Notes under the pieces: generated by a model
Databases searched by the model: none
The model's input: only the letters and a program-made list of their open reading frames with translations
Told to the model about the DNA's origin: nothing
Position numbers and translations under genes: made by a program
From: Hyphomicrobium sp.
GTDB taxonomy: Bacteria; Pseudomonadota; Alphaproteobacteria; Rhizobiales; Hyphomicrobiaceae
Reading direction: 5' to 3'
Length of the DNA: 48,784 bases
Assembly (NCBI RefSeq): GCF_009026145.1
Contig: NZ_WBUE01000030.1
Span: 1-48,784, forward strand
In this document: positions 20,644-30,090 of the stretch, one piece after another
Position numbering within the stretch: the first letter of the stretch is position 1
Layout: each line of letters opens with the position of its first letter

Positions 20644-22443
20644 ATGGCCGCTGTCGCGGGCGAGTACAAGGATGCCAGCTCGGCGCCGGCGCGGCTGGGA
20701 GGGGCGCGGCTCCTGATCTGGTGCATGGTCGGCGTCGCCGCGCTTGCCGCCGCGTTCTTCTTTCTGCAGCCGACGCGCCTATCGGCATCGCTCGGCGATA
20801 CGGACGATGCGATGCGCCTCATCGAGGTGCGCGAGCTCATCGACGGCAGGTCCTGGTTCGACAACACGCTGCCGCGCTTTGGCGGCGCCGAACCGCTGCA
20901 GTCGCACTGGTCGCGGCTGATCGATCTGCCGCTCGCGGCGCTGCTGACGGCGTTCGACCTGGTGATGCCGCAGGCAGCGGCGGAGCTGACGCTGCGCATC
21001 GTTTGGCCGCTCACGCTGCTGCTTGCCTTCCTCTATCTGCTCGGCCGCGAAACCGATATCCGCGGCGGGGCCTGGGCAGCGCTGCTGGCCATCGCGCTCG
21101 CTGTCACGTGCATCACCGACATCGTGCAGTTCGTGCCCGGGCGTATCGATCATCACAACGCGATGATCCTATGCGCGACGATCGGAATCCTGCGGCTGGC
21201 GCGCAGCCTCGACGATCCCGAGGCAGGGTGGAGTGCGGGGATATTCCTCGGCCTCGGCGTCGCCATCGGCTATGAGTCGCTGGCACTGACCGTTGCCAGC
21301 ATCGGGGCGTCCGTCCTGTTCGCCCTGCTGCCGGGCCGCTCGCTGCTCGGTCCGTCGCGCGCGGCCGTCACCTTCGCCGCGGCGCCGGCGATTGCGCTCG
21401 CCATGACGACGGCGCCCGACAACTTCTTTGTCGAGCACTGCGATTCCCTGTCGATGAACCTCGTGATGCTGGCGGCAATCGCCGCTGCTGGCGTGTGCGC
21501 AGTGCAGGCATTCGAGGATCGGTTGTCACTAGTGGCAAAACTTGCGTTGCTCGCCGCCACCGCAGGCGTCGGCCTTCTCGTATACGGGTGGGCAGAGCCC
21601 GCCTGCCTCGCCGGACCGTTCGGGCAGGTCGACCGCGCGCTGTTCCCGCTCTGGCTCGACCGCGTACTGGAAACGCAGAGCCTTTTCTCGGCCGGCCGCG
21701 ACGCGCGGCTGCTCGCCGTCACCGCCAGCCTCTATTTCATCATCGGCGTTTATGGCGGCGTGAAGCTGATCCGCCGTGAGCGGGGCGACACCGTACGCTT
21801 CGATCTCCTGATCTTGATCGTCGCCATCCTGCTGAGCTGCTGGCAGGTGAAGCTGCTCCCCTATGCGACGACCCTGGCGGTGCCCTTGGTGGCCGTGTGG
21901 CTGACCCGACCCTCCGAGGCGCCCGACCCCAGGCCGCTCGACCGCCGCACAGTTGCGGTCATTGCCGCCGGCGTCCTGCTCGTGGTCGGCACCGCGGCAT
22001 GGCTCACCTTTACGGGCGAGGCACCCAAAGGCCGCGCCGAGACGGCGCTAAAGAAGACGCAGGATTGCGCGGCCAGCGCCGCCATCCGCCCGCTCGCCGA
22101 TTTGCCGGCGGGGCTCGCCGTGGCCGATGTCAACCTCGGGCCTTACCTCGTTGCGCTGACGCGCCTCGATGCACTGTCGGCCCCCTACCACCGGCTCGGC
22201 CCCGCGATCATGGCGGCGCACCGGATCCTGCACGCGCCACCCGATGAGGCCGAGGCCCTGCTGCGCGGAGCCGGCGCGCGCTATGTCATCGCCTGCCCGG
22301 GCCTCGATTCGACGCGCCCCAAAGGCGGCAGTGCGCCCGATGCGCTCCTATCGCTGCTGCTGGCCGACAAGCCACCGCCCTACCTCGCGCCAGTGGCGCT
22401 ATCAGGATCGACGCCGCTCAGGGTGTGGCGCGTCGTCGAGTAG
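20644..22443 (+). CDS. GT-C-type membrane glycosyltransferase (PMT/STT3-like)
   Basis: A 599-residue polytopic protein. A first membrane helix is followed by a periplasmic loop with DTDDAMRLIEVRELIDGRSW, including the acidic pair expected for GT-C catalysis. About ten more hydrophobic segments follow, with PGRIDHHN in an extracytoplasmic loop, as in STT3/PglB-type enzymes. The last 150 residues form a soluble domain with a Cys (QDCAASAAI, VIACPGLD). It probably uses a polyprenyl-linked sugar donor. Divergent from the UGM-like/GtrA genes (207-bp intergenic), and convergent with gpsA, 6 bp apart. Confidence 0.8.
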   Translation: MAAVAGEYKDASSAPARLGGARLLIWCMVGVAALAAAFFFLQPTRLSASLGDTDDAMRLIEVRELIDGRSWFDNTLPRFGGAEPLQSHWSRLIDLPLAALLTAFDLVMPQAAAELTLRIVWPLTLLLAFLYLLGRETDIRGGAWAALLAIALAVTCITDIVQFVPGRIDHHNAMILCATIGILRLARSLDDPEAGWSAGIFLGLGVAIGYESLALTVASIGASVLFALLPGRSLLGPSRAAVTFAAAPAIALAMTTAPDNFFVEHCDSLSMNLVMLAAIAAAGVCAVQAFEDRLSLVAKLALLAATAGVGLLVYGWAEPACLAGPFGQVDRALFPLWLDRVLETQSLFSAGRDARLLAVTASLYFIIGVYGGVKLIRRERGDTVRFDLLILIVAILLSCWQVKLLPYATTLAVPLVAVWLTRPSEAPDPRPLDRRTVAVIAAGVLLVVGTAAWLTFTGEAPKGRAETALKKTQDCAASAAIRPLADLPAGLAVADVNLGPYLVALTRLDALSAPYHRLGPAIMAAHRILHAPPDEAEALLRGAGARYVIACPGLDSTRPKGGSAPDALLSLLLADKPPPYLAPVALSGSTPLRVWRVVE

Positions 22444-22449
22444 GCGCGC

Positions 22450-23445
22450 TCAGTCCTCCGCCTTCAACGGCCGCTGCATGAGCTGCCCGATAGCATCCAT
22501 CACGCTGGCGCGCCCGTCGATGACGTCGCACACCGCGGTGCAGATGGGCATGTCGACACCTTTTTCCTCAGCGATGCGCCGCACGGCCGCCGCCGTATAG
22601 ACACCCTCGGTCACGGCCAGCTTACCGGCCAGCGCCTGCGCAAGGGTCTCCCCGCGCCCCAGCGCGCGGCCGAGCGACATGTTACGCGACTGCGGGCTGC
22701 CGCAGGTGAGGATGAGATCGCCGAGCCCGGACAGCCCGATCAGCGTTTCGGGCCGCGCCCCCAGCGCCTTGCCGAGGCGGCGCATCTCGGCAAAGCCACG
22801 CGTGACGAGGGCGGCGTGGGCGCTCGCCCCAAGGCCCTGGCCATCGACGATGCCGGCGGCAATGGCGAGCACGTTCTTCACCGCGCCGCCGAGCTCGACG
22901 CCGACGAGGTCGTTGGTCCAGTAGAGGCGGAACGTCGAGCTGCCGAGACGCTCGGCGAGCAGGCGCCCGACCGCTTCGTCGGCACAGGCGATGGTCAGGG
23001 CCGCGGGAAGCCCGCGCGCGACATCGGCGGCAAAGCTGGGGCCCGACAGCACGGCCCGCGTGATCGCCGGCAGCTCGGCGGCGAGAACATCGCCCATCAT
23101 CTGCCCCGTCGCCTGCTCGATGCCCTTGGCGCACATCACGACAGGCTGCCCGGCGCGCAGCGACGGCCGCAGCTCACGCGCCACCGGGCGCACATACTGC
23201 GCCGGGGCAACGAACAAAACTGCATCGCACTTGGCTGCGTCCGCCAGCTTGCCTGTCGCCAGCACCGCTTTGTCGAGCGTCACGCCGGGCAGGAATGCTT
23301 CGTTGACATGGCGCCCATTGATCGCCGCCACCACGTCGGCTTCGCGCGCCCACAGCACGACGTCGCGGCCCGCCCGCCGCATGGCCTGCGCCAGAGCGGT
23401 CCCCCACGCACCGCCGCCGATGATCCCCACGCTGTCGATGTTCAC
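22450..23445 (-). CDS. gpsA: Glycerol-3-phosphate dehydrogenase [NAD(P)+]
   Basis: A 331-residue GpsA that reduces dihydroxyacetone phosphate for phospholipid synthesis. Motifs are the N-terminal NAD(P) site GIIGGGAWGTALAQ, the catalytic Lys regions (CAKGIEQATG, GGAVKNVLAIAAGI) and GLSGLGDLILTC. The start is GTG 23445 with GGGGGGC upstream. It lies 52 bp after tsaD on the same strand, a frequent alphaproteobacterial arrangement. Confidence 0.96.
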   Translation of the reverse strand: MNIDSVGIIGGGAWGTALAQAMRRAGRDVVLWAREADVVAAINGRHVNEAFLPGVTLDKAVLATGKLADAAKCDAVLFVAPAQYVRPVARELRPSLRAGQPVVMCAKGIEQATGQMMGDVLAAELPAITRAVLSGPSFAADVARGLPAALTIACADEAVGRLLAERLGSSTFRLYWTNDLVGVELGGAVKNVLAIAAGIVDGQGLGASAHAALVTRGFAEMRRLGKALGARPETLIGLSGLGDLILTCGSPQSRNMSLGRALGRGETLAQALAGKLAVTEGVYTAAAVRRIAEEKGVDMPICTAVCDVIDGRASVMDAIGQLMQRPLKAED

Positions 23446-23497
23446 GCAAGCCCCCCGCAGCTCATCTTGCCCCCGATGTCTAGCATGGGCGCGGCCG

Positions 23498-24601
23498 TCA
23501 TGCCTTCACGCCGGCGCCGATGGCCGGGGCCGCGTTGGCATCGAGCGGCCAGCGCGGGCGTACGGGTGCATCGAGCGGATCGGTTAAACCCAGCGCCAGA
23601 CGCTCGGCACCCGCCCAAGCGATCATCGCCGCATTGTCACCGCACAGGCTGACCGGCGGCACGTGAAAGGAGAAGCCGCGCAGCTCGGCCAGCGTCAGCA
23701 GGCTCGCCCGCAGCCGCGCGTTGGCGGCAACGCCCCCCGCCACGACGAAGCGCAGCGGCGCCAGGCGTCCAAGGCGCGCGACGGTGACGTCCATCGCGCG
23801 CGCGCAGCGGTCCGCCACCGATTCGGTGACTGCCGCCTCAAAGGACGCGGCGATGTCGCAGACATCCTGCTCGGACAGCGGGCTGAGCTTCTCCGCTGTG
23901 CGCCGTACCGCCGTCTTCAATCCGGCGAAGGAAAAGTGCGGCTCCTCGCGCCCGACCATCGGGCGCGGCAGCTCGAAGCGCTGCGCATTACCGCGGCGTG
24001 CAGCTTTCTCAACCGCGGGACCGCCGGGGAAGCCGAGGCCGAGCAGCTTCGCCGTCTTGTCGAAGGCTTCCCCCAGCGCGTCGTCGATGGTCGTGCCAAG
24101 GCGCTCATAGGCGCCGACGCCGTGCACGATCAGGAGCTGCGTGTGCCCGCCCGAGACCAGCAGCAGAAGATAAGGAGGCTGCACGCCCTCGGTCAGCCCG
24201 ACAGTGAGCGCGTGCGCCTCGAGGTGATGCACGGCGATGAACGGCAGGTCGCGGGCCAGCGCGATGGCCTTGCCGGTTATCACCCCGACGATGAGGCCGC
24301 CGATAAGTCCCGGGCCCGCCGTAGCGGCAACAGCATCCAGGTCGCCGAAGCCCGCGTCCGCCTCGCGCATGGCGTCGCGCACCATGAGATCGAGGCATTC
24401 GACGTGCGCGCGGGCGGCAATCTCCGGCACCACGCCGCCGTACGGCCGATGCTGCTCCCACTGGGTGCGAACGATGTTCGAAAGAATGCGGCCGGTGCCA
24501 CCCGGCTCACGCAGCACCACCGCCGCCGCCGTCTCGTCGCAGCTCGTCTCGAGGCCCAATACGAGGCTCGGCTTGCCGTTCGTTTGCTCTGCGTTTGCCA
24601 T
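23498..24601 (-). CDS. tsaD: tRNA N6-adenosine threonylcarbamoyltransferase
   Basis: A 367-residue TsaD (Kae1/Gcp/YgjD) protein, the catalytic subunit for t6A37 of ANN-decoding tRNAs. Features are [16 protein letters not shown], the metal-binding His pair in [28 protein letters not shown] and [10 protein letters not shown] with [12 protein letters not shown] at the C-terminus. ATG 24601 is chosen because upstream codons (to 24832) would pass through the inverted repeats and have no family similarity. It is essential in most bacteria; its promoter must lie in the repeat-filled interval 24602-24880. Confidence 0.96.
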   Translation of the reverse strand: MANAEQTNGKPSLVLGLETSCDETAAAVVLREPGGTGRILSNIVRTQWEQHRPYGGVVPEIAARAHVECLDLMVRDAMREADAGFGDLDAVAATAGPGLIGGLIVGVITGKAIALARDLPFIAVHHLEAHALTVGLTEGVQPPYLLLLVSGGHTQLLIVHGVGAYERLGTTIDDALGEAFDKTAKLLGLGFPGGPAVEKAARRGNAQRFELPRPMVGREEPHFSFAGLKTAVRRTAEKLSPLSEQDVCDIAASFEAAVTESVADRCARAMDVTVARLGRLAPLRFVVAGGVAANARLRASLLTLAELRGFSFHVPPVSLCGDNAAMIAWAGAERLALGLTDPLDAPVRPRWPLDANAAPAIGAGVKA

Positions 24602-24691
24602 GCGTTGGCTGGGCGATCTCGCGTTTGCGTTCCCGGGGCCGCAGGGGCATAGATGGCGCCGCATAGAGGCCAATACCGAGGCCCGTCGCCT

Positions 24692-24766
24692 AGTGTGATG
24701 ATCGAGAAGTCCGCTATATCGCATTGGGCAGGGTCGTGCGGCGGACTTCTCGATCTGAATCACACT
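24692..24766. repeat. Bulged inverted repeat 1 in the tsaD/hemC intergenic region
   Basis: The arms at 24692-24714 (AGTGTGATGATCGAGAAG…) and 24741-24766 are complementary over 23 bases, with a 3-base TCA bulge present only in the right arm. The loop is about 26 bases. The structure resembles a dispersed palindromic element (REP or MITE-like). Confidence 0.8.
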
Positions 24767-24788
24767 GGGTTCATCAACTTGAACTTGG

Positions 24789-24863
24789 CTAGTGCCCTTC
24801 AGATCGCGAAATTCGTTGCAACCTCGCGGCACACCGAGACGAATTTCGCGATCAGGGCACTAG
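24789..24863. repeat. Bulged inverted repeat 2 in the tsaD/hemC intergenic region
   Basis: The arms at 24789-24816 (CTAGTGCCCTTCAGATCG…) and 24839-24863 are complementary over 25 bases, with a 3-base TCA bulge present only in the left arm. The core (TCA)GATCG(A/C)GAA is shared with repeat 1, so both belong to one family. It ends 5 bases before the hemC Shine-Dalgarno. Confidence 0.8.
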
Positions 24864-24880
24864 CACCCGGAGAGAACGGC

Positions 24881-25807
24881 TTGCAAGCTGGCAAAATCCG
24901 CATTGGAACGCGGGGCTCGCCCCTGGCCCTCGCCCAGGCGCGTCAGGTGGCAGCGCGCCTCGCCGCCGCGCATGGCCTTCCGGCAGAGCAGTGCGAGCTC
25001 GTCATCATCAAGACGACCGGCGACCGGGTTACCGACCGGCCCCTTATCGAGGCCGGTGGCAAGGGCCTATTCACCAAGGAGCTCGAGGAGGCGCTGTTCA
25101 GCGGCGCCATCGACCTTGCCGTGCACTCGATGAAGGACATGCCGGCGCAGATACCCGCCGGGCTCGGCATTGCCGCCATCCTGCCCCGCGAGGACCCGCG
25201 CGATGCCTTCGTCAGCGTCAAATATGCCTCATTCGAGAAGCTCCCCTCCGGCGCGGTGATCGGCACCTCCTCGCCGCGCCGCCAGGCGCAGGCGTTGCGG
25301 CTACGGCCCGATCTGCGCGTCGTGCCGTTCCGCGGCAACGTCGAGACGCGGCTGCGCAAGCTCGCGGAGGGCGTCGCCGACGCGACGTTCCTCGCCTGCG
25401 CCGGGCTCAATCGGCTCGGGCTGGCGCAGCACGTCACGAACGTAATGAGCACCGAGGCGATGCTGCCGGCCGTAGCCCAGGGCGCCATCGGGATCGAAAT
25501 CCGCCTCAACGATGCGGCGGCGGCGCGCCTCCTGGCGCCGCTCAACGATGCGCCGACCGCACAGTGCGTCGCCGCCGAGCGCGCCTATCTGGCGCAGCTC
25601 GAGGGCTCATGCCGCACGCCCATTGCCGGCCACGCCGAGTTGCATGGCGGCAAGCTGCGCCTGCGTGGCCAAATTCTCGCCACCGACGGCACGCGAGCAT
25701 ATGAAGGTGAGCGAACCGGAAACCCGGAGGTCGCGGTGGCACTTGGCGAGCAAGTGGCCGCCGAGGTTCTCGAGCGCGCCGGACCCGATTTTTTCGCGGC
25801 AGTCTGA
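24881..25807 (+). CDS. hemC: Porphobilinogen deaminase (hydroxymethylbilane synthase)
   Basis: A 308-residue HemC that polymerises four porphobilinogens in tetrapyrrole synthesis. It shows KIRIGTRGSPLALAQ, the active-site HSMKDMP, GTSSPRRQAQ, FRGNVETRL and the dipyrromethane-cofactor Cys in EGSCRTPIAGH. The start is TTG 24881: it follows GGAGAG at correct spacing, and upstream in-frame codons read through the palindromic repeat. It overlaps hemD as TGATG. Confidence 0.95.
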   Translation: MQAGKIRIGTRGSPLALAQARQVAARLAAAHGLPAEQCELVIIKTTGDRVTDRPLIEAGGKGLFTKELEEALFSGAIDLAVHSMKDMPAQIPAGLGIAAILPREDPRDAFVSVKYASFEKLPSGAVIGTSSPRRQAQALRLRPDLRVVPFRGNVETRLRKLAEGVADATFLACAGLNRLGLAQHVTNVMSTEAMLPAVAQGAIGIEIRLNDAAAARLLAPLNDAPTAQCVAAERAYLAQLEGSCRTPIAGHAELHGGKLRLRGQILATDGTRAYEGERTGNPEVAVALGEQVAAEVLERAGPDFFAAV

Positions 25808-26544
25808 TGCATGTCCTCGTCACACGCCCCGAGTCCGACGCTGCCGCCCTCCGCAAGCAGCTCGAAGCGCTCGGCCATACGGTGACGGTCGAGCCGTTGC
25901 TGCGCATCTACCCGCTGCCGGTCGCCGCCAACGCCGTCGACGAGGTTGCCGGCCTGATCGCCACCAGCCGCAATGCCTTGCGGACGCTCGCCAAGAGCCC
26001 CGCCATCGACAAGGCGAGGAAGCTGCCGCTCATCGCCGTCGGCCCCGGCACAACGCAAATCGCCCACGAGCTGGGATTTGCCCGCGTGATCGCGGGAACC
26101 GGCTCGGCTGCTGACCTGGTGCCGACCATCATGCAGACGGCAGGCGAGCTGAAAGGGCCGCTTGCACACGTGCGCGGCGAGGAGGTGGCGTTCGATCTGC
26201 GTGGGGCGCTGCGGGAGCATGGTATCGAGCTGCACGAAATTGTCTCCTATCACGCCGTCGCCGCCACCGCCTTCCAGCCTCTGACGCGAGACCTTCTGGC
26301 GCGGGGAGCCATCGACGCCGTCATCTTGATGTCGCCGCGAACCGGGTCGATCTTCGCCCGCCTGATCGCCGCTGAGGGGCTGCAGAAGGCCGCCCAGAAG
26401 CTCGCGCTGCTCTGCCTTTCGGCAGCCGTGGCGGCAGCGGTCGAACCTCTAGCCCCGGCGCGAGTTGAAGTCGCCGAGAGCCCTGATTCCGCGGCCATGC
26501 TGGCCGCCGTTACCCGAGTAGCAACGCTTAGGTCAGGAGTGTAG
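25807..26544 (+). CDS. hemD: Uroporphyrinogen-III synthase
   Basis: A 245-residue HemD with the loosely conserved two-domain fold: MHVLVTRPESDAAALRKQL at the start, IATSRNALRTL, AVGPGTTQIAHELGF, HVRGEEVAFDL, and LMSPRTGSIFARLI near the end. It cyclises hydroxymethylbilane with ring D inversion. The start codon overlaps the hemC stop, so the pair is translated together. Confidence 0.93.
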   Translation: MHVLVTRPESDAAALRKQLEALGHTVTVEPLLRIYPLPVAANAVDEVAGLIATSRNALRTLAKSPAIDKARKLPLIAVGPGTTQIAHELGFARVIAGTGSAADLVPTIMQTAGELKGPLAHVRGEEVAFDLRGALREHGIELHEIVSYHAVAATAFQPLTRDLLARGAIDAVILMSPRTGSIFARLIAAEGLQKAAQKLALLCLSAAVAAAVEPLAPARVEVAESPDSAAMLAAVTRVATLRSGV

Positions 26545-26627
26545 GTTAGCGTCCGACCCGCGTGCTAGAGCTTCACCCCAACGAGGGCCTGGAGCGCGAC
26601 CAAGTCCGCAGCGAGGTATTTGCACAC

Positions 26628-28340
26628 ATGACTGCGAACAAGAACGAGCCCGACAAGAAGTCTGCGGGTTCCGCCTCGGCTCAGGCGGGAAGCCGCCCGC
26701 ACGCGACCCTCGACCTCAAGGCTACCGAGGTGACGCCTCCATCTTCGGCCAAGGACAAGCCGGAAGTTGCCGAGACATCCGCCAAAGCAAAGGCAGCGGC
26801 GACCTCGGCCAGCGGACCGGCTTTCGCCGGCCCGGCATCGAGCGGTGGGGCCGCCGCCGCCGGCGCCCCCAAGGGTGGTAAGCAACCCGCAGGCGCGCCC
26901 CCCCCGTCGGCCTCTGCTCCGCCGCGCGCTGCCCCGCGCGGCTACGGCGGCTTTTTCACCCACGTCGCCGCCGGCCTGGCGGGCGGCATCGTCGCCTTGC
27001 TGGCGGCGGACATCCTGGCCTCGCAGCTTGGCCTCGAGACTTCCGACCGACCGGAGAGCCTCGCCTTGATCGAGCAGCGGCTCGGCGCCATCGAGGCCGG
27101 GCGCGGGCAGCGCGCCATCCCGTCGGACATTGCCGCGCGCCTCGCCGCCGCCGAAGCCAAGTTGGGCAAGATCGAGCAGCTCGACGCCAACATCGACGGG
27201 GTCAGCAAGAAGCAAGCCGACCTCGACAAAGGACTGACGGCCGTCAACGACAGGCTGCGCACGCAGGGCGCCGACACGCAAATGGCCGAGCGCATCACCA
27301 AGCTCGAGGAGCAGCTGACGCTGATGTCGTCGGCCGCCGAGCGTGATCCGCAGAGCGGGCGCGTGCCGCAGCTGGCCGCCATCACCGGCAAGCTCGCCGA
27401 TCTCGAATCGACGATGGCGAACCAGCTCGACGCTCTGCGCAAGAACCTCGCGCAGGAAATCGACACGCGGCTTGCCGCGGCAACGGAAGCCGGGCAAGCG
27501 GCGCGCTCGGGCACCCAGCGCATGGACCGCGAGCTTTCGACCCTCAAGGCGGAAACCGCCGAGATGTCGACCGGCCTCACTGCGCTGAAGACCGACAGCG
27601 ATCGGGCGGCGGCCGCGCTGAAGACGACGCAAGAGGACCTCAAACGCCTGAAAGCGGATCTCGATACGCGGCTTGCCGCCTTCGCCAAGCCGGAGGATGT
27701 CTCCTCGGCCGTGGGGCCCGTCAATAGCAAGCTGGCGGCGCTGCAGCAGGACGTTCAGAGCGTCATCAAGAGTGAAGGCGACCGGCGGACGACCGCCGAA
27801 CGCATCGTGCTCTCGCTCGAGCTCGCCAACCTGAAGCGCGCCATCGATCGCGGCAAAGCCTACGCGCCCGAGCTGGCGCAGGCGCAAAAGGTCGCCGGCA
27901 ATATCGTCGATCTGGCGCCGCTCGAGCGCTTCGCCCTCGACGGCGTGCCGACATCCACCGAGCTGCGACAGGAGTTCAAGCCGATCGCTTTCAAGATCAT
28001 AGACTCCGAGGAGCAGCCTGCTGGAGCCTCGATCGTCGATCGCCTGCTCGCTGGCGCCAAGTCCGTGGTGCGCGTGCGCAAGACGAGCCATGCGGCCGAC
28101 GACAAGAGCATCGAGGCGGTCGTCGCCCGCATGGAGACAGCGCTCAACGAGGATCGCCTCGCGGACACGCTCGAGCAGGCGAAATCGCTGCCCGCCCCCG
28201 CCCAGGATGCTGCGCAGGACTTCCTCGCCAAGGTGCAGGCGCGCGACGCCGTCGACCGTGCCCTCGCCTCGGTCGAGACGCAGCTCAAGGCATCGCTCGC
28301 GGCCGCGCCAGCGGACGCCAAAGACAACGCCGCACAGTAG
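26628..28340 (+). CDS. Alphaproteobacterial mitofilin (Mic60)-like inner membrane protein
   Basis: A 570-residue protein. About 100 residues of Pro/Ala/Lys-rich cytoplasmic sequence precede one membrane helix (HVAAGLAGGIVALLAADILA). A long periplasmic coiled coil (about residues 140-420) follows, and a C-terminal helical domain resembling the mitofilin signature (EAVVARMETALNEDRLADTL, ending QLKASLAAAP). In alphaproteobacteria this gene commonly sits in the hem cluster between hemD and hemY, as here. Its relatives shape the inner membrane and contact outer membrane proteins. The start is ATG 26628; GTG 26562 is an alternative. Confidence 0.85.
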   Translation: MTANKNEPDKKSAGSASAQAGSRPHATLDLKATEVTPPSSAKDKPEVAETSAKAKAAATSASGPAFAGPASSGGAAAAGAPKGGKQPAGAPPPSASAPPRAAPRGYGGFFTHVAAGLAGGIVALLAADILASQLGLETSDRPESLALIEQRLGAIEAGRGQRAIPSDIAARLAAAEAKLGKIEQLDANIDGVSKKQADLDKGLTAVNDRLRTQGADTQMAERITKLEEQLTLMSSAAERDPQSGRVPQLAAITGKLADLESTMANQLDALRKNLAQEIDTRLAAATEAGQAARSGTQRMDRELSTLKAETAEMSTGLTALKTDSDRAAAALKTTQEDLKRLKADLDTRLAAFAKPEDVSSAVGPVNSKLAALQQDVQSVIKSEGDRRTTAERIVLSLELANLKRAIDRGKAYAPELAQAQKVAGNIVDLAPLERFALDGVPTSTELRQEFKPIAFKIIDSEEQPAGASIVDRLLAGAKSVVRVRKTSHAADDKSIEAVVARMETALNEDRLADTLEQAKSLPAPAQDAAQDFLAKVQARDAVDRALASVETQLKASLAAAPADAKDNAAQ

Positions 28341-28353
28341 AGATCACCCCGGC

Positions 28354-30090
28354 ATGTTGCGTCTTATCGCATTCCTGATCGCCATCGCCCTCATCGCGGC
28401 GGGGCTCGCCTGGCTCGCCGACCGACCCGGCGAGCTCGTGGTGCAGTGGCAGGGCTATCAGATCGAGACCAGCGTCTTCCGCGCCATCGTCCTCTTGGTG
28501 GCGTTCGTCGCGCTCGCACTCCTCGGCTGGTCGATCGTGCGCAACATTTGGTACAGCCCCGCAGCCATGGGCAACGTGTTGAGCAAGCGCCGCCAGAAGC
28601 TCGGCATCGACGCCCTGTCGAGCGGCATGATCGCGCTCGGCGCCGGCGACAAGGCGGCGGCCATGCGCGCCGCCATTCAGGCGCGCAAGTCGCTGCCCAA
28701 CGAGCCGCTGACGCATCTGTTGCGCGCGCAGGCGGCGCAGCTCACCGGCGACCGCACCACGGCACGCCGCATCTTCGAAGCCATGCTGGCTTCCCCCGAC
28801 ACCGAGCAGCTCGGCCTGCGCGGTCTGTTCCTCGAAGCCCAGCGCGAGCATGAGACGGAAGCGGCGCGCCACTTCGCCGAGCGCGCCGTATCCCTAAATC
28901 CGAAGCTTGCCTGGGCGGTGGATGCGCTGTTCGACCTGCAGTGCCGCGACGGCGACTGGCCGGGCGCCCTAGAAACAGTCGCCGTCGCCCGCAAGAATGG
29001 ACACATCGAGCGCGCGCAGGCCGAGCGCCGTCGCGCCGTACTGCTCACTGCGCAGGCGCAGGCCGCCGAGGAGGGCGACCCGGAGCGCGCGCTGACGCTT
29101 GCCATGGAGGCGCACGGCCTGGCACCCGACCTTGTTCCCGCCGCCGCCATTGCCGGGCGCCTGCTCGCCTCGCGCGGCAATACGCCCCGCGCCGCCAAGA
29201 TTTTGCAGCGGACCTGGAGCCGGGCGCCGCATCCCGACCTCGCTACGGCCTATGCTTACGCGCGCATCGGCGACAGCCCGCGCGATCGCCTCGACCGCGT
29301 GCGTCAGCTGGCGGCGCTCAGCCCCAACTCACTCGAAGGCCCCGTCGCCGTCGCCACCGCGGCCATCGAAGCGCGCCAATTCGACGAGGCGCGCGCCGCC
29401 TTGGAGCCGCTCATCCCCTCGCGCATGACGCAGCGCGTCGCCACGCTCATGGCGCGCATCGAGGGCGAGCAGCACGCCGACAAGGGCCGCGTGCGCGAAT
29501 GGCTCGCTCGCGCCGTCAACGCGCCGCGCGATCCGGCATGGACCGCCGACGGCTTCGTTGCCGACCGGTGGATGCCCGTTTCGCCGGTATCGGGCCTGCT
29601 CGATGCGTTTCAGTGGCGGGTGCCGGTCGAGGCGGTGGAGAAGAGCGAGGGCGACGTTCTGGCGAGCCAGCTCGAAGAGCTGGTGGCGCTCGGCATGCGT
29701 CCCGCCGCCGAGCCGCTCGAGGAGCCAAAACCAGTGGCCGAGGCGCCCGCCCGTGCGCTCAAGCCGGAGCCGGCACCAGTGACGGAGCACGTCGAAGCGA
29801 GGAAGGCGGCCGTCGAGCCGCCCAAGGAAGCGGTGGCGAAGCAGAGCACCATCCGGGATGGGGGTGCCGTTCCGGCGACGGCCCCCAGCAAGCGCGCCGT
29901 CGGATCGACGCCCGCGGCGCTGCCGCAACGTGCGCAGCCCGCGGAAGCGACGGCGGGACAAGGACGCCGCAAGAAGCCGGCACCCAGCGAAGCGCATATT
30001 TTCGTGCCGCCGCACGCCCCCGACGATCCCGGCACCGAGCCGAGCGAATCGGAGGACGTCGAGCTGCCGCTACGCCCGCAGCGCGCCTGA
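28354..30090 (+). CDS. HemY-like TPR membrane protein
   Basis: A 578-residue protein with two N-terminal membrane helices (LRLIAFLIAIALIAAGLAWL and VFRAIVLLVAFVALALLGW) and a HemY_N domain (residues 25-130). TPR-like helical pairs follow to about residue 420 (DALFDLQCRDGDWPGALETV, LASRGNTPRAAKIL). The last 150 residues are Pro/Ala/Lys/Glu-rich and probably disordered. HemY proteins are linked with heme synthesis by genomic position; their biochemical role is uncertain. It follows the mitofilin-like gene by 13 bp. Confidence 0.88.
   Translation: MLRLIAFLIAIALIAAGLAWLADRPGELVVQWQGYQIETSVFRAIVLLVAFVALALLGWSIVRNIWYSPAAMGNVLSKRRQKLGIDALSSGMIALGAGDKAAAMRAAIQARKSLPNEPLTHLLRAQAAQLTGDRTTARRIFEAMLASPDTEQLGLRGLFLEAQREHETEAARHFAERAVSLNPKLAWAVDALFDLQCRDGDWPGALETVAVARKNGHIERAQAERRRAVLLTAQAQAAEEGDPERALTLAMEAHGLAPDLVPAAAIAGRLLASRGNTPRAAKILQRTWSRAPHPDLATAYAYARIGDSPRDRLDRVRQLAALSPNSLEGPVAVATAAIEARQFDEARAALEPLIPSRMTQRVATLMARIEGEQHADKGRVREWLARAVNAPRDPAWTADGFVADRWMPVSPVSGLLDAFQWRVPVEAVEKSEGDVLASQLEELVALGMRPAAEPLEEPKPVAEAPARALKPEPAPVTEHVEARKAAVEPPKEAVAKQSTIRDGGAVPATAPSKRAVGSTPAALPQRAQPAEATAGQGRRKKPAPSEAHIFVPPHAPDDPGTEPSESEDVELPLRPQRA

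Noticed and set aside
24653..24880. Upstream extension of hemC
   Set aside because: It translates both inverted repeats; HemC proteins begin with KIRIGTRGS shortly after the TTG at 24881.
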